DNA from: an uncultured Blautia sp.
GTDB lineage: Bacteria; Bacillota; Clostridia; Lachnospirales; Lachnospiraceae
Assembly: GCA_934424575.1 (NCBI GenBank)
Contig: CAKRXU010000015.1
Coordinates: forward strand, 1-60,714
Reading direction: 5' to 3'
Length of the DNA: 60,714 bases
Each line of letters opens with the position of its first letter. Position 1 is the first letter of the stretch. The notes beneath the pieces are model-generated. The model ran no database searches. It had not been told where the DNA came from and saw nothing but the letters and a program-made list of their open reading frames with translations. Positions 43,217-51,120 of this stretch are shown piece by piece. The translations under genes were made by a program, and so were the position numbers.

Positions 43217-44581
43217 TCACAACAGATTCAGGACAAGTCTGTCTATATTTGAATCTGTATACCTTTTTAATTGTTCTGCATCTTCCAGAAAGTCCCGATC
43301 CAGCGCAAACAGCGAATTATATCTCCCTATCATATTCAAATGTTTCGGATACAAAAACGCCGCATTTTTACAATACTGCGGGCATTTGTCTGCCAGTTTC
43401 TGTCTGCCTCTGTCTCCTTCTTTCTGCACTGCATACAACGGACAATACTGCGACGTATTCGTCTGGTAAAATGGAAAATGCAGGCTGTTTTTTCCTGCCG
43501 GGATATCCTGCATATAACCACAGGACTCCCACTCCGCCCGCTCAATTCCGAAACTTTCTTTCAGAAATTCCTGGTAAAAATCTGCATTGAAACTGTTCTG
43601 GCTGTACAGGTCTCGCTCGCCTTTTTTGTAATTGATACGGGGATCTTTTTTTCTTTTGTTGAGAAGCGTTCCGAGGCAGGGGAGCAGATGTTTCGTTTCT
43701 TTTCTGATAAAATCTGTCATCCCCCAGTCGTTGACTACACACTCCATTTCAAGTTCATTTTTGCCACACCAGTGATCGATTTTTCTTAACAATGCAAAGA
43801 TGTCTTCAAGCAAAGTTTCTCTGAGATAAGTAAAAGAAAGCGTGACTGCCGTAAACTCTTTTTTTGCCTTTTCCAGCATAGCGAAAAGAAGTTCTTCCTC
43901 TGGAAAAAGGAGATGACAGAACTGGTTTCCAATATAAATCCGATCCGGAATACGCGCTTCCAGACCACTTCCCCGGAGATAATTTTTTCTCAGATAATCA
44001 TGGTAAAATTCCGGAAGAGATTTTTGCAGATATGCTGCATAGCGTTCCGGGCAGTCAAGTTCTATGGCGAATTCTGTGTGCTCCGGGATTTCCATATTGA
44101 TCTCCGCACGACCTGCTTTTTCTGCAAACCAATACTGTCTCTGTTCCTCCAGACTGCTGCAATGCTCACCGTCAAATTCTGAAGGATATCCTGTCAGTTC
44201 GCTTTCAAGTTCTCCGTCATCTTCCAGTTTCAGCCGGATGTATTTGCTGTACTGCCGCACAAGTTTCTGCACCTGATGCCGATACTCTTCCTGTTCCGTC
44301 CATACAAGAAACTGCGTAAAAAAATCCTCTTCTTTCTCTCTGCAGATTTCAAATTCTGTAATGACTACAGTCCCGTATTCTGCCCTCTCCATATCATAAA
44401 AACAAACTTCCAGTTTCTGTGGGCTGCAGATAGCACTCGCGGTTCGAAAACAGAATCCTTCCTCTGCCATTTCTGTGATCTGAATTTCTTTTCTGTTTCC
44501 CGGACTCTCCTGCATTACAGCACTCAGAAGTCCATACGGCAGCATGGGAATTCCATGAAAGCGTTCCTTCTTTTCCTGCAT
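43217..44581 (-). CDS. U32-like protein with possible PilZ-like N-terminal domain
   Basis: A 454-residue protein. The first ~110 residues have a PilZ-like strand pattern around ITEMAEEGFCFRT, but the c-di-GMP residues are degenerate (E-x-A-x-x-G instead of D/N-x-S-x-x-G). The remainder matches a U32-type barrel (YIGNQFCHLLFPEEELLFAM) and ends with cysteines in QYCPLYAV and CPQYCKNAA. The ATG at 44581 has GAGGAG nine bases away; another ATG at 44590 is too close to it. Domain calls are from pattern and need a profile search. It heads the minus-strand Ter operon together with the next U32 gene. Confidence 0.6.
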   Translation of the reverse strand: MQEKKERFHGIPMLPYGLLSAVMQESPGNRKEIQITEMAEEGFCFRTASAICSPQKLEVCFYDMERAEYGTVVITEFEICREKEEDFFTQFLVWTEQEEYRHQVQKLVRQYSKYIRLKLEDDGELESELTGYPSEFDGEHCSSLEEQRQYWFAEKAGRAEINMEIPEHTEFAIELDCPERYAAYLQKSLPEFYHDYLRKNYLRGSGLEARIPDRIYIGNQFCHLLFPEEELLFAMLEKAKKEFTAVTLSFTYLRETLLEDIFALLRKIDHWCGKNELEMECVVNDWGMTDFIRKETKHLLPCLGTLLNKRKKDPRINYKKGERDLYSQNSFNADFYQEFLKESFGIERAEWESCGYMQDIPAGKNSLHFPFYQTNTSQYCPLYAVQKEGDRGRQKLADKCPQYCKNAAFLYPKHLNMIGRYNSLFALDRDFLEDAEQLKRYTDSNIDRLVLNLL

Positions 44582-44637
44582 CCTGTACATCTCCTCATTT
44601 TTCTCGTCTCAGTATAACATTTTTTCTTTATAATACA

Positions 44638-44676
44638 CAGAGGGTGTTATACTTTCCTTTCGTATAACACCCTCTG
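44638..44676. repeat. Perfect 15-bp inverted repeat
   Basis: CAGAGGGTGTTATAC and GTATAACACCCTCTG flank an eight-base loop. It lies between the GH32 stop and the U32-like gene. It could be the GH32 terminator, though no T-run follows, or an operator in the promoter region of the downstream gene. The GTATAAC arm is repeated singly at about 44611-44618. Confidence 0.7.
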
Positions 44677-44709
44677 CATTTCCATTCGTGCGGCTTCTGT
44701 ATGATTCTG

Positions 44710-46140
44710 TTATTTTATCCCGGTCATCTCTTTTAATTCATAAATATGTCCTTGAATCTTGTCTGCTTCCAGTTTCACAACTTGTGTCGTTTTTCCTGGA
44801 TAGTATCTTGTTGAAAAAACAACTTCCCCGTGATTCAGGTAAATCTCCACGGCTGTTGTGTCCACAAGCATCCGGATCTCTTTTAATCTGCCTGACGGAA
44901 TGACTGCCTTTCGCTGTTTCCGTCCTGCACCGGCTTTCTCAGATAATCGCAGGCAAGCTTCTCTGCCATCTGCCTCAAACATAAGATCATCTCCGACAGA
45001 TATTCTGCATTTGCGTGAATCCAGTTTCAGGTCCAGCTCAAACGGTTTCCAGACTTCAATATTTTTCTGCGTTTCATCTATTTCACAGCATCTTCCCCGA
45101 AGTGCTTTCATTTCTTCGACAGGATACTGGTACAGTCTTCCATCATGTAAAGTGACCTCGCGCGGAATCGTCAGGCAGTGCTGCCAGCCCTCGTCTTTTG
45201 CTGTAGGATTCGTGTATTCCTCTTCGACATCCGGCAGACCCATCCAGCCGATCAGGATCCGTCTTCCTTTCGCATCCTCAAACGTCTGCGGCGCATAGAA
45301 ATCAAATCCCATATCCCATTCCTGAAATTCTTTCACATTGATCTTATCCTCTTTCAGAAGGAAACAGCCTGACTGGTAGATATTCTGAAAACGATATTCT
45401 TCTCGTTCAAGTCCCTGTGGAGAGATGGACAGTGCCTGCTCTCCATCGATTTCAAACAGATCCGGACATTCCCACATGTATCCGAACGGCTCTTCTGTCG
45501 TAATTTCTTTATCATAATCCCAGTTTTTAAGATCCTCAGACTTGTAGATCAGCACAGCTCCCTGGTCATTTTTCTTTCGACCGCCCAGTGCCATGAAATA
45601 GTCAGCGCCATCTTTCCACACTTTTGGATCACGCACATGCTGCGTATAATCTTCCGGATAATTGCGGTAATCGACTGCAACTTCCTTCGCACTGAAATGA
45701 ACTCCGTCCTCGCTCTCTACGTGAAGAGTACTGGCCTGCCTCCCGTTATTGATATAATCGTAATCCCCGTCCATTTTGATATTTCCGGTAAAAAAAAGAT
45801 GCAGCTTTTCATCCTCAACGATCGCAGAGCCGGAATATACACCATGGCAGTCATAGTTGCTGTCCGGGTACAGCGGCACGCCCTCGTATCTCCAGGAAAC
45901 CAGATCCTCGCTGGAATAATGTCCCCAGAATTTCAATCCGCCCTCTGCATCAAACGGAGCATACTGAAAAAACACATGATATCTTCCCTTGAAATAGCAC
46001 AGTCCATTCGGATCATTCAGCCAGCCCGTCGGAGGCATCAGATGATGGGTAAGACGCTGTTTCTGAATTTCTCTGCTCATTGCTGCGGTTTCTTCGATCT
46101 TTCTTACTTCTGTGGCAAGGATTCCTGTTAATGCACTCAT
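44710..46140 (-). CDS. Beta-fructosidase / sucrose-6-phosphate hydrolase, GH32
   Basis: A 476-residue GH32 enzyme that splits sucrose, sucrose-6-phosphate or short fructans. The nucleophile is in GWLNDPNGL (about 38-46), the stabiliser in HVRDPKVW and the acid/base in WECPDLFEI. A beta-sandwich C-terminal domain follows. No signal peptide. The first 25 residues (MSALTGILATEVRKIEETAA) are an N-terminal helix extension. The ATG follows AGGAGGT. The gene stands alone; no transporter or PTS gene is adjacent, so the exact substrate is not determined. Confidence 0.92.
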   Translation of the reverse strand: MSALTGILATEVRKIEETAAMSREIQKQRLTHHLMPPTGWLNDPNGLCYFKGRYHVFFQYAPFDAEGGLKFWGHYSSEDLVSWRYEGVPLYPDSNYDCHGVYSGSAIVEDEKLHLFFTGNIKMDGDYDYINNGRQASTLHVESEDGVHFSAKEVAVDYRNYPEDYTQHVRDPKVWKDGADYFMALGGRKKNDQGAVLIYKSEDLKNWDYDKEITTEEPFGYMWECPDLFEIDGEQALSISPQGLEREEYRFQNIYQSGCFLLKEDKINVKEFQEWDMGFDFYAPQTFEDAKGRRILIGWMGLPDVEEEYTNPTAKDEGWQHCLTIPREVTLHDGRLYQYPVEEMKALRGRCCEIDETQKNIEVWKPFELDLKLDSRKCRISVGDDLMFEADGREACLRLSEKAGAGRKQRKAVIPSGRLKEIRMLVDTTAVEIYLNHGEVVFSTRYYPGKTTQVVKLEADKIQGHIYELKEMTGIK

Positions 46141-46200
46141 TTTTCTGACCTCCTGTTATTTTTCGACTATATATTTATGGTATCATTATCATTTAGTTTT

Positions 46201-46248
46201 TACATGTATTTCATATACTATACATGTAACATTTCTATTTTATATGTA
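46201..46248. promoter_or_regulatory. Three TAYATGTA boxes at exact 20-bp spacing
   Basis: TACATGTA at 46201-46208 and 46221-46228 and TATATGTA at 46241-46248 repeat on the same helix face. Two copies are self-palindromic. They lie upstream of the GH32 gene and look like an operator array for a dimeric or multimeric regulator. No matching regulator gene is adjacent. Confidence 0.65.
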
Positions 46249-46259
46249 ATCGTTTTCAT
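46245..46259 (-). promoter_or_regulatory. Perfect catabolite-responsive element (cre)
   Basis: The minus strand reads ATGAAAACGATTACA, matching the CcpA consensus WTGNAANCGNWNNCW at every position. It overlaps the third TAYATGTA box, so the GH32 gene is probably under carbon catabolite control. Confidence 0.75.
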
Positions 46260-46388
46260 ATTTTTACGATATTATACACCATGCCATCCACAATTGTAAA
46301 TACGCATGATGTCACAAAAAGCCTGTCGAAATTTGTACATTTTATATAATATAGCAGAAAAGGCGGCGGATACCCGGGGATCTGCAAA

Positions 46389-46439
46389 GAAAAAGGACTT
46401 CCCCACGGTACAGATTTAACTGTACGACAGAGAAGTCCT
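46389..46439 (-). terminator. Terminator of pgi
   Basis: AGGACTTC and GAAGTCCT form the outer stem and GTACAG/CTGTAC an inner stem; the minus strand continues into TTTTT. It lies just after the pgi stop. Confidence 0.85.
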
Positions 46440-46469
46440 CATTATTTAATATTAATTTTCAGCTCAAGA

Positions 46470-48050
46470 TCAGATGTTCAGAAGGTCGCTGAATACCTTA
46501 AGTGCTCCGTCTGTCTCGTGAGCAAGTACACGTTTTGCAAGGACCTTACCAAGCTGTACGCCTTCCTGGTCAAAGCTGTTTACGTTCCACAGGAATCCCT
46601 GGAACATAACTTTGTTCTCGAAGTGAGCAAGAAGTGCACCAAGAGATTCAGGTGTTACCTGATCACCAATGATGATGCTTGACGGACGTCCACCCTCGAA
46701 GTTCTTGTTGCGGTTCTCATCTGCTTTACCGCAGGCAAATGCTACGATCTGAGCAGCAACGTTTGCACAGAGTTTCTGCTGGCTTGTGCTGTCCTGGATC
46801 ACTACATCTGTTCCGATCTGGCTGTTCTTGAAGCCGATGAACTGAAGCGGTACAATGTCAGTTCCCTGATGCAGAAGCTGATAGAAAGAATGCTGTCCGT
46901 TGGTTCCTGGCTCACCGAAGATAACCGGTCCTGTCACATAGTCTACAGGCTCACCGAAACGGTTTACAGATTTACCATTAGATTCCATATCCAGCTGCTG
47001 AAGGTGTGCCGGAAAACGGCTCAGTGCCTGAGAGTATGGAAGAACTGCTGTGCTCGGATATCCCAGTACGTTGCGCTCGTAAACACCGATCAGGGCATCC
47101 AGCATAGCCGGGTTCTGCATTACGTCTTTGTTTGTTGCAAGCTTGTCCTCTGCTGCTGCTCCATCGAGGAACTGTGCGAATACTTCCGGTCCGAATGCCA
47201 GAGATAATACAGCACCGCCAACAGCAGATGTGGAAGAATAACGTCCACCGATATAGTCATCCATGAAGAATGCTGCAAGGTAGTCATCGCTCTTTGCAAG
47301 AGGTGATGTCTCACTTGTAACTGCGATCATGTGTTTAGATGCATCCAGTCCTGCATTCTTGAGAGCATCTTTTACAAAAGATTCATTTGTCAGAGTTTCA
47401 AGAGTTGTTCCTGATTTGGAAACCAATACAAAAATGGAATGTGCAACATCGATGGAATTCAGAACTGCTGCTGCATCATCAGGGTCTACGTTGCTGATGA
47501 ATTTTGCTTCCATTTTGAATTTGCCGTTTTTCTTAGCCCAGTTCTCAAGTGCAAGATACATTGCACGAGGACCAAGGTCACTTCCGCCGATACCGATCTG
47601 GACAACAGTTGTGAATTTCTCGCCTGCTCCGTTTGTGATCTCACCAGCATGTACTTTGTTCGCAAATTCTGCGATCTTTTTCTGCTGTTCTGTATAGAAA
47701 GTTCTCTTGTCAACGCCGTCAGCTTCTACTGCGTTTCCAAGCTGTCCACGTGTCATATGATGAAGAACAAGACGTTTCTCTCCTGTGTTGATCACTTCTC
47801 CATTGTAAAGAGCTTCGAATTTCTCTGTAAGCTGTGCTTCCTCAGCCAGTTTCTTAAGTCCTTCCAGCACTTCGTCGTCTACCTGTTTTGCTGCAAAGTT
47901 ATAAGCAAATCCCTCTGCCATCGGAACGCTGTAATTCTTTACACGCTCTGCGCCGTTCTCTCCTGCCATAACTTCTGCAAGGTTTACTTTTTTTACTCCT
48001 GCAAGTTCTTTAAAGGATGCAAGTGTATCCAGATTGTTCCAGGTAATCAT
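46470..48050 (-). CDS. pgi: Glucose-6-phosphate isomerase
   Basis: A 526-residue cytoplasmic enzyme interconverting glucose-6-phosphate and fructose-6-phosphate. The family signatures appear as VQIGIGGSDLGPRAM, VLVSKSGTTLETLTN and GRYSSTSAVGG, with the catalytic glutamate in FGEPGTNGQHSFYQLLHQG. AAGGAGGATC precedes the ATG. It stands alone between a PNPOx-like gene and the GH32 locus, and would process hexose phosphates released by GH32 or galactose use. Confidence 0.96.
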   Translation of the reverse strand: MITWNNLDTLASFKELAGVKKVNLAEVMAGENGAERVKNYSVPMAEGFAYNFAAKQVDDEVLEGLKKLAEEAQLTEKFEALYNGEVINTGEKRLVLHHMTRGQLGNAVEADGVDKRTFYTEQQKKIAEFANKVHAGEITNGAGEKFTTVVQIGIGGSDLGPRAMYLALENWAKKNGKFKMEAKFISNVDPDDAAAVLNSIDVAHSIFVLVSKSGTTLETLTNESFVKDALKNAGLDASKHMIAVTSETSPLAKSDDYLAAFFMDDYIGGRYSSTSAVGGAVLSLAFGPEVFAQFLDGAAAEDKLATNKDVMQNPAMLDALIGVYERNVLGYPSTAVLPYSQALSRFPAHLQQLDMESNGKSVNRFGEPVDYVTGPVIFGEPGTNGQHSFYQLLHQGTDIVPLQFIGFKNSQIGTDVVIQDSTSQQKLCANVAAQIVAFACGKADENRNKNFEGGRPSSIIIGDQVTPESLGALLAHFENKVMFQGFLWNVNSFDQEGVQLGKVLAKRVLAHETDGALKVFSDLLNI

Positions 48051-48167
48051 AATAGATCCTCCTTAAATATTATCGGTATTTATTTCCGAACTTTTATCAA
48101 TCATTTTGATTATAATATTAAACAGTAGGAATTTCAAGTAAAACTCCCCAACTGTCCATGCCAGGTA

Positions 48168-48854
48168 TCAGTCGCAGATAAGTGTCTGTCTGGAATCTGC
48201 GCCTTCTTTCTTGAAATCGGAATTTACAAATTCGATCTTCTTTGGTTTTATTTTGATAAGATTCATCGGATGCGGCATTTTTTCCAAAGCCTTCAGTGGA
48301 ATTTTGCGAAAATCTGCTGCCTGCACATATTCCTGTGAAAATGGCTCTACAATGGATGCCAGGCCTGTGACCTGCATTCCTTTGAGTTTGCCAAAGCCTT
48401 CATATTTATCAAAGATGACCAGGCATACGTTCTTGTTCTTTTCCAGTGCATAAAACTTCTCGCCGCCTTCGGAAAAGATCCAGAAGCAGTCATCATGATA
48501 CGTATACTCCAACGGCGTACAGCGCACGAAGTCTCCTGCCGCAGTCGCCAGTGCACAGGTGTTGTTTGCCTGAATGTATTCCTCCACCGCTTTTTTGAGT
48601 GAGCCCTGATCTAACTTTTCTGACTGTGCATCTTTTTCTTTCCAGTAGTTTGCCGCTCTTTCGTATTCCTCGTGAGAAAGATCTGTATTCTCCGGGATTT
48701 CCTCATATTCGTCTTTGTCCAGGCAAAGCGGGATTCCAGTCTTGCTGTTTACATTGATCCCGCCATACCAGGTTCCTGTCACTTCCAGGATATCACCAAC
48801 CTGATAATCCATGGAATAGTCGTCATTTTTCTTGATTACTCTGATCTTTGCCAT
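48168..48854 (-). CDS. Pyridoxamine 5'-phosphate oxidase family protein
   Basis: A 228-residue protein. The first ~60 residues form a small beta domain (DILEVTGTWYGGINVNSKTG), and from about 85 on comes an FMN-binding split barrel of the PNPOx family (NTCALATAAGDFVRCTPLEY, KNKNVCLVIFDKY). Such proteins bind flavin and may reduce small substrates; the partner is unknown. It follows the RDAC-type small gene by 30 bases, so the two are likely co-transcribed. Confidence 0.82.
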   Translation of the reverse strand: MAKIRVIKKNDDYSMDYQVGDILEVTGTWYGGINVNSKTGIPLCLDKDEYEEIPENTDLSHEEYERAANYWKEKDAQSEKLDQGSLKKAVEEYIQANNTCALATAAGDFVRCTPLEYTYHDDCFWIFSEGGEKFYALEKNKNVCLVIFDKYEGFGKLKGMQVTGLASIVEPFSQEYVQAADFRKIPLKALEKMPHPMNLIKIKPKKIEFVNSDFKKEGADSRQTLICD

Positions 48855-48884
48855 TTTTGCGCCTCACTTTTTGTTGTAGTCGGA

Positions 48885-49136
48885 TTACTTTTTGTCCAGG
48901 GTAAACTGTAACTTTTCATCGTCCCAGTATTTTACATTCAGTCCTTTATTTAGGAAATACTGCTCGATCACCTGATGCATCTCATCATAATGTCCCTCAC
49001 AGGCACAGTTTCCCAGTGGTTCGATCCACAGAGCCTGTGCTCCGCAGGCGTCACGAAGGTGGAGTTTGAAATTCAGATGTTTTTGCTCCAGTATTCCGTT
49101 TACTTCTATGATTTCGTTGAAAGTGATAATTGTCAT
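48885..49136 (-). CDS. Small RDAC-motif protein of unknown function
   Basis: An 83-residue soluble protein with a central LHLRDACGAQALWIEP and a C-terminal charged helix. NCBI uses the name 'RDAC family protein' for similar small Lachnospiraceae proteins, as I recall. Conserved cysteines (RDAC, GNCACEG) might bind metal. GGAGGAACAGCG precedes the ATG. Context with a flavin-type protein hints at redox, but nothing firm can be said. Confidence 0.6.
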   Translation of the reverse strand: MTIITFNEIIEVNGILEQKHLNFKLHLRDACGAQALWIEPLGNCACEGHYDEMHQVIEQYFLNKGLNVKYWDDEKLQFTLDKK

Positions 49137-49153
49137 CGCTGTTCCTCCTGATG

Positions 49154-49615
49154 TTAAATTTTTCTGAATGGGATTTCCTTTCCATCATGTGATAAAACAA
49201 TTTTATTTTGCTTTAATTCATATTCGAATTTATATATTGGTATTATTGAATTACCAGTAAAAGGAGCAAATCCAAAATCTGTCTCGAGTGGATTCAGCCA
49301 CAATGTTACTGTATCATCATCCACTCCAATAATCCAGCCTCCGATTCCCGGATTTCCAGCCTCCGAATCATAAACGTCCAGATAAGGAATCTTTGCTGAA
49401 TTAATTATAAGATCATAACAACTGTTATAGAAAAAAATGTCACTGTCATCGTCATCATCACTGGTCTCTGTCCCGTCTTTTTTTAGGTCTACTCCTGTAT
49501 AATAGCCTGATATCTCCCCTAACCTTTTCGCATCTACGCTAAAATAAATCATCGAAAAAATGATCAGCACGATTACTGCCACTGTAATAACTATTTTCTT
49601 TTTCTTTGTATACAC
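49154..49615 (-). CDS. Membrane-anchored protein of unknown function
   Basis: A 153-residue protein starting at a GTG (49615) just after AGAAGGGGG; an upstream ATG is unlikely. A Lys-rich N-terminus (YTKKKK) and one hydrophobic helix (about 8-27) anchor it, then an acidic linker DDDDDSD (about 49-55) precedes a strand-rich domain facing outside. No family is recognised. It has its own promoter. Confidence 0.7.
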   Translation of the reverse strand: MYTKKKKIVITVAVIVLIIFSMIYFSVDAKRLGEISGYYTGVDLKKDGTETSDDDDDSDIFFYNSCYDLIINSAKIPYLDVYDSEAGNPGIGGWIIGVDDDTVTLWLNPLETDFGFAPFTGNSIIPIYKFEYELKQNKIVLSHDGKEIPFRKI

Positions 49616-49652
49616 TGATATCCCCCTTCTGATAATTATAAATTCTGGTTTT

Positions 49653-49682
49653 ATTATAATCTCTCTTTTTGTGGATGTACAA
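49653..49682 (-). promoter_or_regulatory. Promoter of the 153-residue membrane protein gene
   Basis: TTGTAC (49682-49677), an 18-base spacer and TATAAT (49658-49653), about 40 bases before the GTG start. Confidence 0.7.
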
Positions 49683-49723
49683 CCAAATTTTCCGGCAAAG
49701 TTCGACCTTGCCTGCATGCAAAA

Positions 49724-49762
49724 AAATCCCGGTCTGCTCTGGATACTGGCAGTCCGGGATTT
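49724..49762 (-). terminator. Terminator of the NifX-FKBP gene
   Basis: AAATCCCGG and CCGGGATTT with an additional inner pairing, then a run of Ts on the minus strand. Confidence 0.8.
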
Positions 49763-49776
49763 CATACTATATTAGA

Positions 49777-50631
49777 TTATTTTACTTCTACAAGTTCAAT
49801 CTTGAAGTTCAGTTCTTTGCCTGCCATCTCGTGGTTTGCATCGAAAGTGATTGTGGTTTCTTCCTTTGCAGTTACTTTAACCGGGAATGGCTGTCCGTAC
49901 TGGTTGGACAGATATACCTGCTGTCCTACGGTAAGATCCTCAGAACCCGGAAGCTGTGCGATCTCAAGTGTAAAGATTGCATTCGGATCCGGCATGCCGT
50001 ATGCTTCTTCCGGCATCAGATGGATTTCTTTGATCTCTCCGACTTCCATATTGGCAACTGCTGCATCGAATCCCTTGATCATCTGGCCTGCTCCGCAGAT
50101 GAATTCAAGCGGCTGTCCACGGTCATAAGAAGAATCAAACTGAGTTCCATCATTGAAAGTTCCTTTATAATGAGTGCGGCAGGTCTTTCCTACGTTCGGG
50201 CCTGTAAATGCCGGTTTATGTGCACCGCATCCACCACCACAGCTGCTTCCGCAGGACTGTCCTTCTTCGTGGCCTCCACAGGAATGTCCCTCTTCATGGT
50301 GATGATGGTCACAGGTTGTTCCTGCTGAAACCAGTTCACCTTTCAGATAAGCCTCTACTGCCTCATCTGTATTTCCCTGAGCACCTGAACACAGCTGAAT
50401 ACCAGCCTCTGCAAGTGCATTCTGTGCACCGCCGCCGATGCCGCCACAGATCAGAACATCGATTCCCTGCTCTGCAAGAAGTCCTGCCAGAGCGCCATGT
50501 CCTGTTCCATTGGAACCGATCACTTCACTGGAAACAACTTTGTTGTCCTCTACTTCATAAACCTTAAAATTCTCTGTTTTGCCAAAATGCTGGAAAACAT
50601 TTCCGTTATCATAAGTTACTGCAATTTTCAT
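49777..50631 (-). CDS. Fusion of a NifX/NifB-type domain and an FKBP (SlyD-like) isomerase
   Basis: A 284-residue fusion. Residues 1-~105 form a dinitrogenase iron-molybdenum cofactor-binding type domain (MKIAVTYDNGNVFQHFG, VLICGGIGGGAQNAL). A His/Cys/Gly-rich linker (about 105-140, with HHHHEEGHSCGGHEEG and SSCGGGCGAH) could bind metal. From about 145 on there is an FKBP/SlyD-type peptidyl-prolyl isomerase with an IF insert (GTFNDGTQFDSSYDRGQPLE, MPEEAYGMPD). The ATG at 50631 has GGAGG upstream; a longer start is weaker. It may be a metal-handling chaperone for nickel, iron or molybdenum, which is an inference. Confidence 0.88.
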   Translation of the reverse strand: MKIAVTYDNGNVFQHFGKTENFKVYEVEDNKVVSSEVIGSNGTGHGALAGLLAEQGIDVLICGGIGGGAQNALAEAGIQLCSGAQGNTDEAVEAYLKGELVSAGTTCDHHHHEEGHSCGGHEEGQSCGSSCGGGCGAHKPAFTGPNVGKTCRTHYKGTFNDGTQFDSSYDRGQPLEFICGAGQMIKGFDAAVANMEVGEIKEIHLMPEEAYGMPDPNAIFTLEIAQLPGSEDLTVGQQVYLSNQYGQPFPVKVTAKEETTITFDANHEMAGKELNFKIELVEVK

Positions 50632-50646
50632 GTAAAAATCCTCCAA

Positions 50647-51120
50647 TTCATACTATGTCTGTCTGATTAGTATAGCTTGTTGGAGAGATAAAAGCAAGGG
50701 AAGACTTTTTTATAGCTTTTTCTAAACCACAGGTTCATTGTTTTGCCCCGGAAGCTGTGCTAATCTTAATGCATCGAAGGAACATGAGTCCTTGCGAAGA
50801 AGTCTTGCAGAATGCAGACTTCACAGATGTTTTTAATTAAAATCTTATATTAATCAGGCGCATACAGCAGCGAAATCAATTAGCCTTATGAGTTCTTTAT
50901 TGTTGCTCAGGTGATCTTTTTTGACCATGACACAGATAACTTCTGATCGGAGGTGATCCACGTTGAAGTGGTATAAAGAGAGGTATTTACGCTAAAAAAC
51001 AATACACATATCAGATAAAGTCTTACACCGCGTCTCGCTCATAATAATATAAGGTATAAAGAAGTCTAAAACCTTCTGCAAGTTATAACCAGACTAATTC
51101 ACAGAAAGGAGCAGCAGAAC
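50647..51120 (+). other. Long 5' region of the Ro-like gene with a possible structured RNA
   Basis: About 470 bases without a protein gene. Hairpin 1 pairs TCGAAGGA (50774-50781) with TCCTTGCGA (50789-50797), leaving a bulged base. Hairpin 2 pairs AAGTCT (50800-50805) with AGACTT (50816-50821), extended inside by GCA/TGC. Further pairs include CCAC-GTTGAA-GTGG near 50958-50971. The CGAAGG/CCTTG pair with a bulge loosely recalls the Ro-binding stem of Y RNAs. A small RNA partnering the downstream protein is possible but not established. Confidence 0.4.

Noticed and set aside
46201..46248. Plasmid-type iterons or a replication origin
   Set aside because: Three short boxes beside a cre site and a sugar hydrolase gene, with no Rep gene or DnaA boxes, fit an operator array better.
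50647..51120. A tRNA-like (YrlA-type) Y RNA
   Set aside because: No T-loop (TTCRA between G/C arms) or acceptor-like stem was found, so only a generic structured RNA is proposed.
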